From positions 1-14,621 of the forward strand of contig CAZABJ010000064.1 of the NCBI GenBank assembly GCA_964483375.1: 14,621 bases of DNA, written 5' to 3'. This DNA is from JAUIEH01 sp964483375 (GTDB taxonomy: Bacteria > Pseudomonadota > Alphaproteobacteria > Caulobacterales > Maricaulaceae). Under the pieces are notes generated by a model that was not told where the DNA came from, ran no database searches, and worked only from the letters and a program-made list of their open reading frames with translations. The position numbers and the translations under genes are program-made. This document shows positions 1-6,845 of this stretch, in pieces (position 1 is the first letter of the stretch; each line of letters begins with the position of its first letter).

Positions 1-184
1 GCAACGGACAGCCGGATTGGCAGAACGGCACCCCGCATTGGGAGCAACGAGCGGCTTGTTCGCGCGCCTTGCCTGCGGCGAACTCGCGATAGATTTCGTC
101 AAAGTCGTCCCGACGCGCCTCCGCGTCGCGCTTTTGCGGCATCGCGCGGTCGACATCGGTGAAGCGCAACATTCGTTCGGTCAT
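1..184 (-). CDS. gltD: Glutamate synthase [NADPH] small subunit, N-terminal part (cut by window edge)
   Basis: The reverse complement from an ATG at 184 reads MTERMLRFTDVDRAMPQKRD, and residues 47-61 are RCSQCGVPFCQSGCP followed by L. The two close cysteine pairs (CSQC, CQSGC) are the N-terminal iron-sulfur cluster ligands of GltD-type beta subunits, which pass electrons from NADPH through FAD and 4Fe-4S clusters to GltB for glutamate synthesis from glutamine and 2-oxoglutarate in the cytoplasm. Only 61 of roughly 470-480 codons are present and the rest lies beyond base 1. The start is chosen because the downstream spacing matches alphaproteobacterial GltD. There is no strong Shine-Dalgarno before it, and a second ATG four codons in is a less likely alternative. 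The gene is divergent from the MscS-type channel. FAD/NADPH domains cannot be seen here. Confidence 0.93.
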   Translation of the reverse strand, partial: MTERMLRFTDVDRAMPQKRDAEARRDDFDEIYREFAAGKAREQAARCSQCGVPFCQSGCPL

Positions 185-347
185 GATATTGCGCTGTGAG
201 CCTGGTCCGTTCGCATTTTCTGCAAAGCCATGCCCAAACCCTACCGCGTTTTTGCGGCGCCGCAAATCGCGGCGTTTTCTGTGCAGGCGCGTCGTCGAGG
301 AACCGAACGCATTTCGCCAGGCTGGCCGCGTGCGGTAAAACCAGTCC
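185..347. promoter_or_regulatory. Divergent gltD / mscS-type intergenic region with overlapping dyads
   Basis: This 163-bp spacer must carry the promoters of both divergent genes, but I see no convincing -35/-10 pair. It contains a perfect 16-bp palindrome, TTTGCGGCGCCGCAAA, at 251-266. Overlapping it, CGCCGC (258-263) pairs with GCGGCG (269-274) over a 5-base loop and is followed by TTTTCT, which resembles a small plus-strand intrinsic terminator about 70 bases before the channel gene. The two structures share 258-263 and so cannot form at once. Confidence 0.4.
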
Positions 348-2708
348 ATGAAATCGCTGATTTTCGTGCTCGTTATGTTGCTCGGCGCTCTGGGGGGCGT
401 TGCGTTTGCTCAAGACCAGGAGCGGGCGGCCGACCGCTTTGCATCGCTTCAAGGCGAGGTGGCGGAGATTGAAGAGGCGCTCGCAGCTGCGAGGAGCCCG
501 GCGATGGTCTCCGAGGCGCGGCTGACGCTGCAAGAGTCGCGGGTGGAGTTGGCGGAGTTTCGGCGTTCGCTCGCGGCCTCGCGCGCTCAGCTTGAATCCG
601 ATATCGGCGTATTGGGCCCGCCGCCGGAGGTGGGCGAAGAGCCTCAAGCCCTCGCTCAGTTGAGACAAAGCTACGCCGAGAGGCTGGCTGAAATCGACCG
701 CTTAGCGGTGCTTGCGAATGCGCTGTCCCAGCGGATGGCGGAGATCCAGGAAAGCTCTGCAGCTCAGTTGCGCACGGCGTTTGTCGACAGCGTCTTCGCG
801 CGCAGTCCGCCGCCTTTCATCCCCGAAATGCTGGGGGGCGCGCGCGAGCGCTTCAACGAAAGGATCGCCGCGATTTCAGAATTCGCCGTTTCCTTCACCG
901 AGGGAGAACGGCCTTTGAGCGAGTTGACGCCGAGTGTGGCGGCGTTGGCGGTCAGCTTCGCCGTATTTTTGGGATTGGTCTTCCCGGCCAGGCGCTATGC
1001 GGGAGAGCGCCTCTGGGGGCGGATTCCCGCATCGTCGATCACCAAAGCAGGGCGCGCCGCGATCGCCATGACCCGGGCGACCACGCGGTTGGTCCTTGGC
1101 GGGCTGGGCGTCTTTGTCGTGACCACGGTGACGCTCCAGTCCGGCCTGGCCCCCGAAGCGGCCCATCCCGCTATTGGCGCGGCGGCGATTGCGGCGACCC
1201 TATTCGTTCTCGCCAACGCTCTGTCGCGCGCGATTTTTTCCCCCAATCGCCCAGAATGGCGGTTGGCGCCCTTGAGCGACGGCGTCGCAAAGGCTGCGCA
1301 TGGGATGGCGTTTCTGCTTGCGCTGATTTTCTTCGTCGACCAGGTCATCGTCGCAATCTGGGGCGAAGGGGAAACGCTCAACGCGTTTTTGCAGCTGGAG
1401 ACCCTTTTTGCGTCCCTCGTTTTCGGGGCGGCGTTGCTCTTCGGCCGCCGCCGCGTTTCGCTCGCCGTCTCGGCCGCCGATGAAAGCCAAGAGGGCGAGG
1501 AGGACAAGCGCCGCGCGCGCTGGCCGCTCCTGCGCACGCTTATACTGTTGCCGGCGGCTTTGATGCTCGGCGCGAGCGTATTGGGCTACGCCGCATTCGC
1601 TCGATGGGTGTTTGAGAAGGCGGCCTATTTCGCGTTGTTTGTCGGGCTGGGTTACCTCCTGCGCGCATTTGTCTTGAACTGGTCGCTTGCTGCGACGGAG
1701 CGGCTTGTTTCCGGGCGGCCGCAGCCGGACGACGCTCAAGACGACATCGTCAGTTTCTGGACGCGGTTTTCCGTTAATTTGCTGGTGGCGGCGGCTGCGG
1801 CCCCGTTCGCGCTCGCCGTGCTTGGTCTGAGCTGGAGCGAAATCCAAGCCCTGGTCACCGGCGTTTTGAGCGGGGTGTCGATCGGCGCGCTACGGATCTC
1901 GCCTGGAAGCATTCTATGGGCGCTGGTGCTCGTCGCTGCGGTTCTTATCGGGACGCGCTTGTTCCAGAGAGTGATGGAGCGGCGCTTATTGCCGATGACC
2001 CGGCTAAACACCGGAGCGCGTCATTCCTTCACCGCCCTGTTGGGCTATTTAGGCCTCTTGGTCGCCTTTTTGACCGGCGTGTCGGCGATCGGCTTTGATT
2101 TGTCGAACCTGACCATCATCGCCGGCGCCTTGTCGGTGGGGATCGGGTTCGGCCTGCAAAGCATCGTCAACAATTTCGTTTCCGGTTTGATCTTGTTGTT
2201 CGAGCGCCCGATCAAAATCGGCGATTGGGTGGTCACGGCGTCTGGGGAGGGCATGGTGAGGCGCATCAACGTGCGCTCCACCGAAATTGAGACCTTCGAC
2301 CGATGCGCGATCATCGTTCCCAATTCGGAATTGATAACGTCCTCAGTGCTCAATTGGACGCATAAAGACAAAATCGCGCGCGTGCTCGTCCCTGTCGGCG
2401 TTGCTTACGACACCGACCCTGAATTCGCGCGCGAGGTTTTGTTGCGCGCCGCCGAGGGCCATTCCGACATCCTCGCTTATCCCAAAAGCTACGTCTATTT
2501 CGCCGATTTCGGCGATAGCGCGTTGAACCTGGAGCTTCGGGTTTTCATCCGCGACGCAAACAATGCGCTATGGGTACGCAACGATCTGCGGTTCCGCGTC
2601 TATGCGGAGCTCAAAAAGGCCGGGATAGAGATCCCCTTTCCCCAGCGCGACGTGCATTTGCGAACGCCGCGCGCCGCTCCTGCTTTGGCGGGCGCGGACG
2701 AGGATTGA
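348..2708 (+). CDS. Large MscS-family mechanosensitive channel (DUF3772 / MscK-like), 786 aa
   Basis: This is a predicted inner-membrane channel that opens under membrane tension to release solutes on osmotic downshock. Residues 1-21 look like a signal peptide (hydrophobic core, AFA then QD). Residues 28-150 are Glu/Arg/Ala-rich and probably form a periplasmic helical coiled-coil domain of the DUF3772 kind. About ten hydrophobic segments follow, roughly at 195-213, 248-264, 275-295, 318-338, 351-365, 398-418, 425-447, 470-492, 520-540 and 558-580. The MscS pore helix is at about 588-617 (GALSVGIGFGLQSIVNNFVSG), with alternating Gly/Ala/Ser packing residues. The beta domain (FERPIKIGDWV, then VPNSELI at 657-663) and the C-terminal alpha/beta domain to about 772 follow. 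At 786 residues it is far longer than E. coli MscS (about 290) and belongs to the multi-helix MscK/MscM/DUF3772 types. The ATG at 348 gives an intact signal peptide; its Shine-Dalgarno is weak. Family assignment is firm; gating and physiological role are inferred. Confidence 0.9.
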   Translation: MKSLIFVLVMLLGALGGVAFAQDQERAADRFASLQGEVAEIEEALAAARSPAMVSEARLTLQESRVELAEFRRSLAASRAQLESDIGVLGPPPEVGEEPQALAQLRQSYAERLAEIDRLAVLANALSQRMAEIQESSAAQLRTAFVDSVFARSPPPFIPEMLGGARERFNERIAAISEFAVSFTEGERPLSELTPSVAALAVSFAVFLGLVFPARRYAGERLWGRIPASSITKAGRAAIAMTRATTRLVLGGLGVFVVTTVTLQSGLAPEAAHPAIGAAAIAATLFVLANALSRAIFSPNRPEWRLAPLSDGVAKAAHGMAFLLALIFFVDQVIVAIWGEGETLNAFLQLETLFASLVFGAALLFGRRRVSLAVSAADESQEGEEDKRRARWPLLRTLILLPAALMLGASVLGYAAFARWVFEKAAYFALFVGLGYLLRAFVLNWSLAATERLVSGRPQPDDAQDDIVSFWTRFSVNLLVAAAAAPFALAVLGLSWSEIQALVTGVLSGVSIGALRISPGSILWALVLVAAVLIGTRLFQRVMERRLLPMTRLNTGARHSFTALLGYLGLLVAFLTGVSAIGFDLSNLTIIAGALSVGIGFGLQSIVNNFVSGLILLFERPIKIGDWVVTASGEGMVRRINVRSTEIETFDRCAIIVPNSELITSSVLNWTHKDKIARVLVPVGVAYDTDPEFAREVLLRAAEGHSDILAYPKSYVYFADFGDSALNLELRVFIRDANNALWVRNDLRFRVYAELKKAGIEIPFPQRDVHLRTPRAAPALAGADED

Positions 2709-2715
2709 CCCCTTG

Positions 2716-4590
2716 TCAGGATTGAGCGGCGATGGCGTCGAGGGCGGTTCGGTCTTCGATGGTGGACAAATCACCGGGGTCGCGCCCTTCGCACACCGCC
2801 TGGATGGCGCGGCGGAGGACTTTGCCGGACCGGGTTTTCGGCAGTGAGGGCGTCCAGACGATGCGGGAAGGCTTGGCGATGCCGCCGATTTCATGAGCGA
2901 CCACGCCGATGAGCTCAGCCGCCAGCGCCTCATCGGCGTGCGCGGCGTCTTTAAGCACCACAAAGGCGTGGGGCGTTTGCCCCTTCACGCTATCGGCGAC
3001 GCCCACCACGGCGGCCTCAGCCACGCCGGGATGCGTGCATAACGCTTCCTCGATCTCCCGCGTACCTAACCGGTGGCCGGCCACGTTGATGACGTCGTCG
3101 GACCTGCCGAGGATGGTGACGTACCCATCCGCGTCCTGAACGCCCCAATCAAACGTCGAGTAAAGCTGGGCGCCGGGCACGGACTGAAAATAGGTGCTTT
3201 CAAACCGGGCGTCGTCGCCCCAAACCGTCGACAAACAGCCCGGCGGGAGAGGGGGTGCGATGCACACCAGCCCCTTTTCTCCGGCGGCGACCGGCGCGCC
3301 GGTATCTTCGTCGAGCACCTTCACGTCATAGCCGTAGATCGGCAGGCCCGCAGCCCCGAGTTTTGGGTCGGCGTCGGTCAGCCCGCGGGGCACGGTGAGG
3401 ATCGGCCAGCCGGTTTCGGTTTGCCAGTAATTGTCGAAGACCGGGACTTTCAGCGCGTCTTCGATCCAAGCGGCGGTGGGCGCGTCCAAAGGCTCGCCGG
3501 CGATGAACAACGCTTGGAGGGCGGAGAGATCCGCGCGTGCGAGGTGGCTCGGGTCCTCCTTGCGCAGCATGCGCAGCGCCGTCGGCGCGGTGAACATTGA
3601 GCGCACCCGGTGTTTTTCGGCGAGGCGCCAAAACACCCCGGCGTCTGGCCGGATCGGCGTGCCCTCATAGAGCACCGTCGCCATCCCGGCGAGCAGGGGG
3701 CCGTAGACGATGTAGCTGTGGCCCACCACCCAGCCGATATCGGAAGCGGCGAAGAAGGTTCCGCCTTCCTCGCCGTGAAAGATATGCGCCATCGAAGCGG
3801 CGAGAGCGACGGCGTAGCCGCCGGTGTCTCTCTGCACGCCTTTCGGCCGTCCCGTGGTGCCGGAGGTGTAGAGAATGTAGCTCGGGTGAGCGCTGGGAAC
3901 GGGCGTCGGCGCGACAGTAGCGCCGTCATGCTCGGCGAGCGCGGTTTCGGCGTTGAGGTCGTGCCTGGCCCAACTCACCGGGGCGAGCTTACGGTCAATG
4001 ATCACGACGTGGTCGGGCCGATGATCGGCGTGGCCTAACGCTTCATCGACAAGCGGCTTATACGGGATCACTTTGCCGCCGCGCGAACCGGCGTCGGCGG
4101 CGATCAGCACCTTCGGCGCAGCGTCGTCAATGCGCGCGGCCAGCGCGGTGGGGGCGAAGCCGCCGAAAACGACCGAATGGGTCGCCCCGATCCGCGTGCA
4201 CGCCAGCATGGCGAAGACCGCCTCAGGGATCATCGGCAAATAGATGAGCGCCCGGTCGCCAAGGCCGACGCCCAGCGCGGCGAGCAAAGACGCCCAGCGG
4301 TTGGTTTCAGCGAGCAGCTCCGCGAAGGAGTAAGTCCGGGAAACGTCGGTCTCGGTTGATTCGAAAATCAACGCGGGCGCGTCGGGTTTGCGCTCGGCCC
4401 ACCGGTCCACGGCGTTGGCGCAGAGATTGAGCCGGCCGTCAGGGAACCAAGTCGCGAAAGGGGGGCGGTCGTAGTCGAGCGCGCGGCGCGGCGGGTTCGT
4501 CCAATCGATGCGCTTGGCCTCTTTAAGCCAAAAGCCCTCACGGTCCTCTATCGAGCGGCGATGAAGGGCGGCGTAGTCCTCAAGCGACAT
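2716..4590 (-). CDS. prpE: Propionyl-CoA synthetase (AMP-forming), 624 aa
   Basis: This cytoplasmic acyl-CoA synthetase activates propionate (often acetate too) with ATP and CoA to propionyl-CoA, AMP and pyrophosphate. The ACS N-terminal region (SLEDYAALHRRSIEDREGFW) is followed by the ATP loop YTSGTTGRPKG at 241-251, motif A5 DNYWQTETGWP at 386-396, and GRSDDVINVAGHRLGT at 495-510 at the hinge to the mobile C-terminal domain. The C-terminal PKTRSGK has its catalytic Lys at 590, the residue acetylated in regulated members of the family. DNYWQTETGWP and FDWGVQDADGY (480-490) are PrpE-type. The Acs gene in this window instead has DTWWQTETGG and FTGDG. Length matches PrpE (about 628). It is convergent with the channel gene (7-bp gap) and lies 78 bases downstream of the porin on the same strand, across a hairpin. 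No clear Shine-Dalgarno precedes the ATG. Substrate preference is inferred from motifs. Confidence 0.88.
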   Translation of the reverse strand: MSLEDYAALHRRSIEDREGFWLKEAKRIDWTNPPRRALDYDRPPFATWFPDGRLNLCANAVDRWAERKPDAPALIFESTETDVSRTYSFAELLAETNRWASLLAALGVGLGDRALIYLPMIPEAVFAMLACTRIGATHSVVFGGFAPTALAARIDDAAPKVLIAADAGSRGGKVIPYKPLVDEALGHADHRPDHVVIIDRKLAPVSWARHDLNAETALAEHDGATVAPTPVPSAHPSYILYTSGTTGRPKGVQRDTGGYAVALAASMAHIFHGEEGGTFFAASDIGWVVGHSYIVYGPLLAGMATVLYEGTPIRPDAGVFWRLAEKHRVRSMFTAPTALRMLRKEDPSHLARADLSALQALFIAGEPLDAPTAAWIEDALKVPVFDNYWQTETGWPILTVPRGLTDADPKLGAAGLPIYGYDVKVLDEDTGAPVAAGEKGLVCIAPPLPPGCLSTVWGDDARFESTYFQSVPGAQLYSTFDWGVQDADGYVTILGRSDDVINVAGHRLGTREIEEALCTHPGVAEAAVVGVADSVKGQTPHAFVVLKDAAHADEALAAELIGVVAHEIGGIAKPSRIVWTPSLPKTRSGKVLRRAIQAVCEGRDPGDLSTIEDRTALDAIAAQS

Positions 4591-4605
4591 GGCGAAACCG
4601 ATCGT

Positions 4606-4661
4606 GTCTCAGCGGAGACGAAAGCCGGGTCCGGCGCATGCGGCGACGCACCGGACCCGGC
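4606..4661 (-). terminator. GC-rich hairpin(s) between porin and prpE; partial terminator or attenuator
   Basis: GCCGGGTCCGG (4624-4634) is the exact reverse complement of CCGGACCCGGC (4651-4661), giving an 11-bp stem. It extends imperfectly inward, and it sits just after the porin stop. Read on the minus strand it is followed by TTTCGTCT, a poor U-tract, so termination is probably incomplete. A second small stem, GTCTC-AGCG-GAGAC (4606-4619), lies between it and the prpE start. The pair may lower prpE expression relative to the porin or protect the porin mRNA 3' end. Confidence 0.55.
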
Positions 4662-4668
4662 GATGGGG

Positions 4669-6018
4669 CTAGAAGGAGTAGCGCGAGGAGAATGTGAGAC
4701 GGAGGATGTCTCCATCCGCCCCGGCCTCGGTTTCGCGCTGCCCATAGAGCACTTCCGCGCCCATCGTGACGCGCGGGGCGATATCGCCCAGCAGCGCGAC
4801 ATAGCCGCTATAGACCTCGCTGGTGGAGGACCCCGGCGCGAAGCTCGGATTGTCCGCAAACAGCCCGCTGGCGCCCACATTGATCCGTCCGGTTTCCCCG
4901 AAGCGGTGGCGATAGGCCAACAGACCGCCATAGGAGGTGATGGGTTCCAGATCGCCGGTCAGCGGGTCCACCACCGCGGCGTTCACGGCGTTCAGGCCGA
5001 TATACCGGCCCATGCCTTCACCTCCGGAGAGACTGAAACGGACGTCGTCCCGCTCCCCGACATTCACGCGACCCGAAACGCTCACGCCATAGCCAAAGGC
5101 GTCGTCGTCCACCCCCGCGATGTCGGCGCGAAGTTGGCGCGCCAAGACCGCGACGGACACATTGCCGAAGTCGCCCGCGTGGTTGTAGCGCACCACCCCG
5201 TCAGGGACGGTGTTGGTGTCGGCTTCAATCCGGCCGCCCCCCACCGGGGTGAAGGTGGTGTCGCCATTTTCGAGGGCGACCTGCCAGGGGCCGTTGGTGT
5301 AGCGCACCAGCGGTTGGCGGACGAACACCATGCCGTCGCTCAGCGTCAAGAAGCTGGCGCTTTCCGGAATCGCCGAGGTGTTCTGGAAGGTGGACCAATC
5401 TTGCCCGATCCGAAGTCCCAGCGCGTTGAGATAGGCGAGGCGAAGACGCGGGGCGAAGCTGTTCGAGACCCGTTCATTGCCTTGCGCGGAGAGCAAGAAA
5501 TCCAGCTCCACGCGGGCGGAGACATCCTCGCCGTTCACATTGCGATTGGCGGTCATGAAGAACCGGGTCGATTCGGCGGTGAAGTCCGTGGTGGTGGACT
5601 CTTCACCCCCGCCCACCGGCGTCGCGCCGGGGATGTGGAAGTCGCGCGCCACCGACCCTGAGGCGACCGAACCGTCGGAGAAATGCGTGACATGGGCGTC
5701 GAAGTCCGCAAAGCCGCCGATGGCGAGACGGGTGTCGCCGACCTGGAAACCGTTGCCCGCCGGCATCGTAACGGCGGTGCTTTCGCGCAGCTCGTCCACG
5801 GCTTCCTGGGCTGAGGTCGCCATATTTTCAAGGCGAATCAGGTCGTCGTCGGTGTCGCTGCGCTCCTCGCGGGCGGCGGCGAGTTCGGCTTGCAGTTGCA
5901 ACACCAAGCTCTCCAAGGCGTCGACCCGCGCTTCGAGTTCGCTGTCCTGGGCGGACGCTGCGATGGGCGAGCCCACCGCAGCGATGGCGGCGAGTAATGT
6001 GGCGAGACGCGTGTTCAC
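4669..6018 (-). CDS. DcaP-like outer-membrane porin with N-terminal coiled coil, 449 aa
   Basis: This is a predicted trimeric outer-membrane channel, probably for small carboxylic acids. I start it at a GTG at 6018. This gives a clean signal peptide (MNTRLATLLAAIAAVGSPIA, then ASA before QD) and is preceded by GGGGAGG at proper spacing. An upstream ATG at 6078 would add 20 residues with no signal character. Residues about 25-80 are a Leu/Glu/Arg heptad-like coiled coil, typical of DcaP-type porins. From about 85 on, alternating polar/hydrophobic beta strands follow, including RIGQDWSTF (203-211) and VFVRQPLVRYT (231-241), both characteristic of the DcaP family. The chain ends in LTFSSRYSF with the C-terminal Phe recognised by the BAM machinery. 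It is divergent from the response regulator and precedes prpE. Substrate (acetate/propionate or dicarboxylates) is inferred from neighbours only. Confidence 0.85.
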   Translation of the reverse strand: MNTRLATLLAAIAAVGSPIAASAQDSELEARVDALESLVLQLQAELAAAREERSDTDDDLIRLENMATSAQEAVDELRESTAVTMPAGNGFQVGDTRLAIGGFADFDAHVTHFSDGSVASGSVARDFHIPGATPVGGGEESTTTDFTAESTRFFMTANRNVNGEDVSARVELDFLLSAQGNERVSNSFAPRLRLAYLNALGLRIGQDWSTFQNTSAIPESASFLTLSDGMVFVRQPLVRYTNGPWQVALENGDTTFTPVGGGRIEADTNTVPDGVVRYNHAGDFGNVSVAVLARQLRADIAGVDDDAFGYGVSVSGRVNVGERDDVRFSLSGGEGMGRYIGLNAVNAAVVDPLTGDLEPITSYGGLLAYRHRFGETGRINVGASGLFADNPSFAPGSSTSEVYSGYVALLGDIAPRVTMGAEVLYGQRETEAGADGDILRLTFSSRYSF

Positions 6019-6057
6019 TGGACTTGTCCTCCCCTCGCTGGCGAAAGCGCAGCATTC

Positions 6058-6063
6058 ATTATG
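6058..6063 (-). promoter_or_regulatory. Candidate -10 box of the porin promoter
   Basis: CATAAT on the minus strand differs from TATAAT by one base and lies about 40 bases before the GTG start. No good -35 lies 16-18 bases upstream, as expected for an activator-dependent promoter. The shared dyad at 6106-6115 would be centred near -60. This is a weak prediction. Confidence 0.35.
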
Positions 6064-6105
6064 GCCGCGGTATCGCACAATTCGCGATTAGGCATTAGTC
6101 TGTTA

Positions 6106-6115
6106 GACAAAAGTC
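6106..6115. promoter_or_regulatory. Candidate CrbR operator between porin and crbR
   Basis: The plus strand reads GAC-AAAA-GTC inside TTAGACAAAAGTCG. It matches 11 of 13 positions with the site TAAGACCAAAGTC before the symporter operon (12625-12637). Its centre is 92 bases before the porin GTG and 78 bases before the crbR ATG, so one site could serve both divergent genes. A second dyad, GTCT-GTT-AGAC (6098-6108), overlaps it. Binding by CrbR is inferred. Confidence 0.45.
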
Positions 6116-6130
6116 GAAGAGCTCGGCGAT

Positions 6131-6175
6131 CGCATGTTCGCATGCGGTTGACCAGGCCAATAAGCGCGAAAGCGC
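6131..6175 (+). other. crbR: Two tetraloop hairpins in the crbR leader
   Basis: CGCATG (6131-6136), TTCG, CATGCG (6141-6146) form a perfect 6-bp stem closed by a UUCG loop. In RNA it can be extended by G-U and A-U pairs. GCGC-GAAA-GCGC (6164-6175) forms a second stem with a GNRA loop, ending two bases before the GGGAGG Shine-Dalgarno (6178-6183) of the regulator gene. Neither is followed by a T-run, so they are more likely mRNA-stability or translation-control elements than terminators. Confidence 0.45.
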
Positions 6176-6188
6176 GCGGGAGGAAACC

Positions 6189-6845
6189 ATGGGCGAGCGA
6201 CATGCCGCGTCCGTGCTGATCATCGACGACCATCCCCTTTTGAGGGATGCGGTTGAGACAGCGTTAACGCGCGCCGCTGACGGCGCTGCGCAGGCGACCC
6301 ACGCCGCAAGTCTGGCCGATGCGCTGGCGGCGTTGGAGACGAACGACTTCTGTTTGGCCTTCTTGGATCTGACGTTGTCCGACGCGTCGAATTTCGATGG
6401 GCTGATAAAACTGCAAGCCGTGCGGCCAAGCCTCCCGGTCGTGATCGTGTCGGCCACCGAGAACCCCGAGGCGATTCGCCGTGCGCAACGCTTGGGCGCG
6501 ACGGGCTATCTGCCCAAAAGTCTCGGGCTCGCAGACATGACCGCCGCCATCACCGCCGCGCTAGAGGGGCGGGGCTGGTTCCCCGCTCTCCCAAACGAGG
6601 CGGAGACCGTTGGGGAGGATCCCGCAAGCCGTGTGGCGAGCTTGACGCCTGCGCAAAGGCGGGTGCTCGACGGTCTGTCCGAGGGGCTGCTGAATAAGCA
6701 GATCGCTTATGAAATGGGCATTTCCCAAGCGACGGTCAAAGCGCATATGACCGCGATTTTCCGCAAGCTCGGCGTGGGCAACCGCACTCAGGCGCTGTTG
6801 GCTCTGAAGGCCGGCGCGTCAGCGGGCGGTCACGGCGGCGTTTAA
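6189..6845 (+). CDS. crbR: LuxR/NarL-family response regulator, CrbR type, 218 aa
   Basis: This is a phosphorylation-controlled DNA-binding activator. The receiver domain (about 8-125) shows acidic residues IIDDH (D13, D14), the phospho-acceptor Asp60 in AFLDLTL, the switch Ser/Thr in VIVSAT (84-90) and Lys110 in YLPKS. The LuxR-type helix-turn-helix lies at about 151-207, with SLTPAQRRVL, NKQIAYEMGISQATVKAHM and RKLGVGNRTQA. Length is standard for NarL/FixJ-type two-domain regulators. The start has GGGAGG five bases upstream. Its stop overlaps the stop of the convergent hybrid kinase, its likely partner. In Vibrio and Pseudomonas the equivalent pair (CrbS/CrbR, also called MxtR/ErdR) drives acs expression and acetate use. 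Here the pair is flanked by acs, prpE and a symporter operon, so CrbR is the best identity. Family is certain, name fairly sure. Confidence 0.85.
   Translation: MGERHAASVLIIDDHPLLRDAVETALTRAADGAAQATHAASLADALAALETNDFCLAFLDLTLSDASNFDGLIKLQAVRPSLPVVIVSATENPEAIRRAQRLGATGYLPKSLGLADMTAAITAALEGRGWFPALPNEAETVGEDPASRVASLTPAQRRVLDGLSEGLLNKQIAYEMGISQATVKAHMTAIFRKLGVGNRTQALLALKAGASAGGHGGV

Noticed and set aside
99..668. 189-codon minus-strand reading frame over gltD start and channel N-terminus
   Set aside because: Arg/His-rich composition with no domain; it is antisense to the channel's signal peptide and coiled coil and overlaps real gltD coding in another frame.
2701..2725. Direct repeat AGGATTGA (2701-2708, 2718-2725) around the channel/prpE stop codons
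   Set aside because: An 8-base repeat could be chance or an old duplication, but there is no mobile element or inverted terminal repeat to support an insertion footprint.
4561..5661. 366-codon plus-strand reading frame antisense to the porin
   Set aside because: The minus strand encodes a porin with signal peptide, family motifs and terminal Phe; the plus frame is low-complexity His/Gly/Arg typical of GC-rich antisense frames.
6019..6078. Upstream ATG extending the porin by 20 residues
   Set aside because: The added residues are polar and Cys-containing and precede the signal peptide; the GTG at 6018 has the GGGGAGG site.
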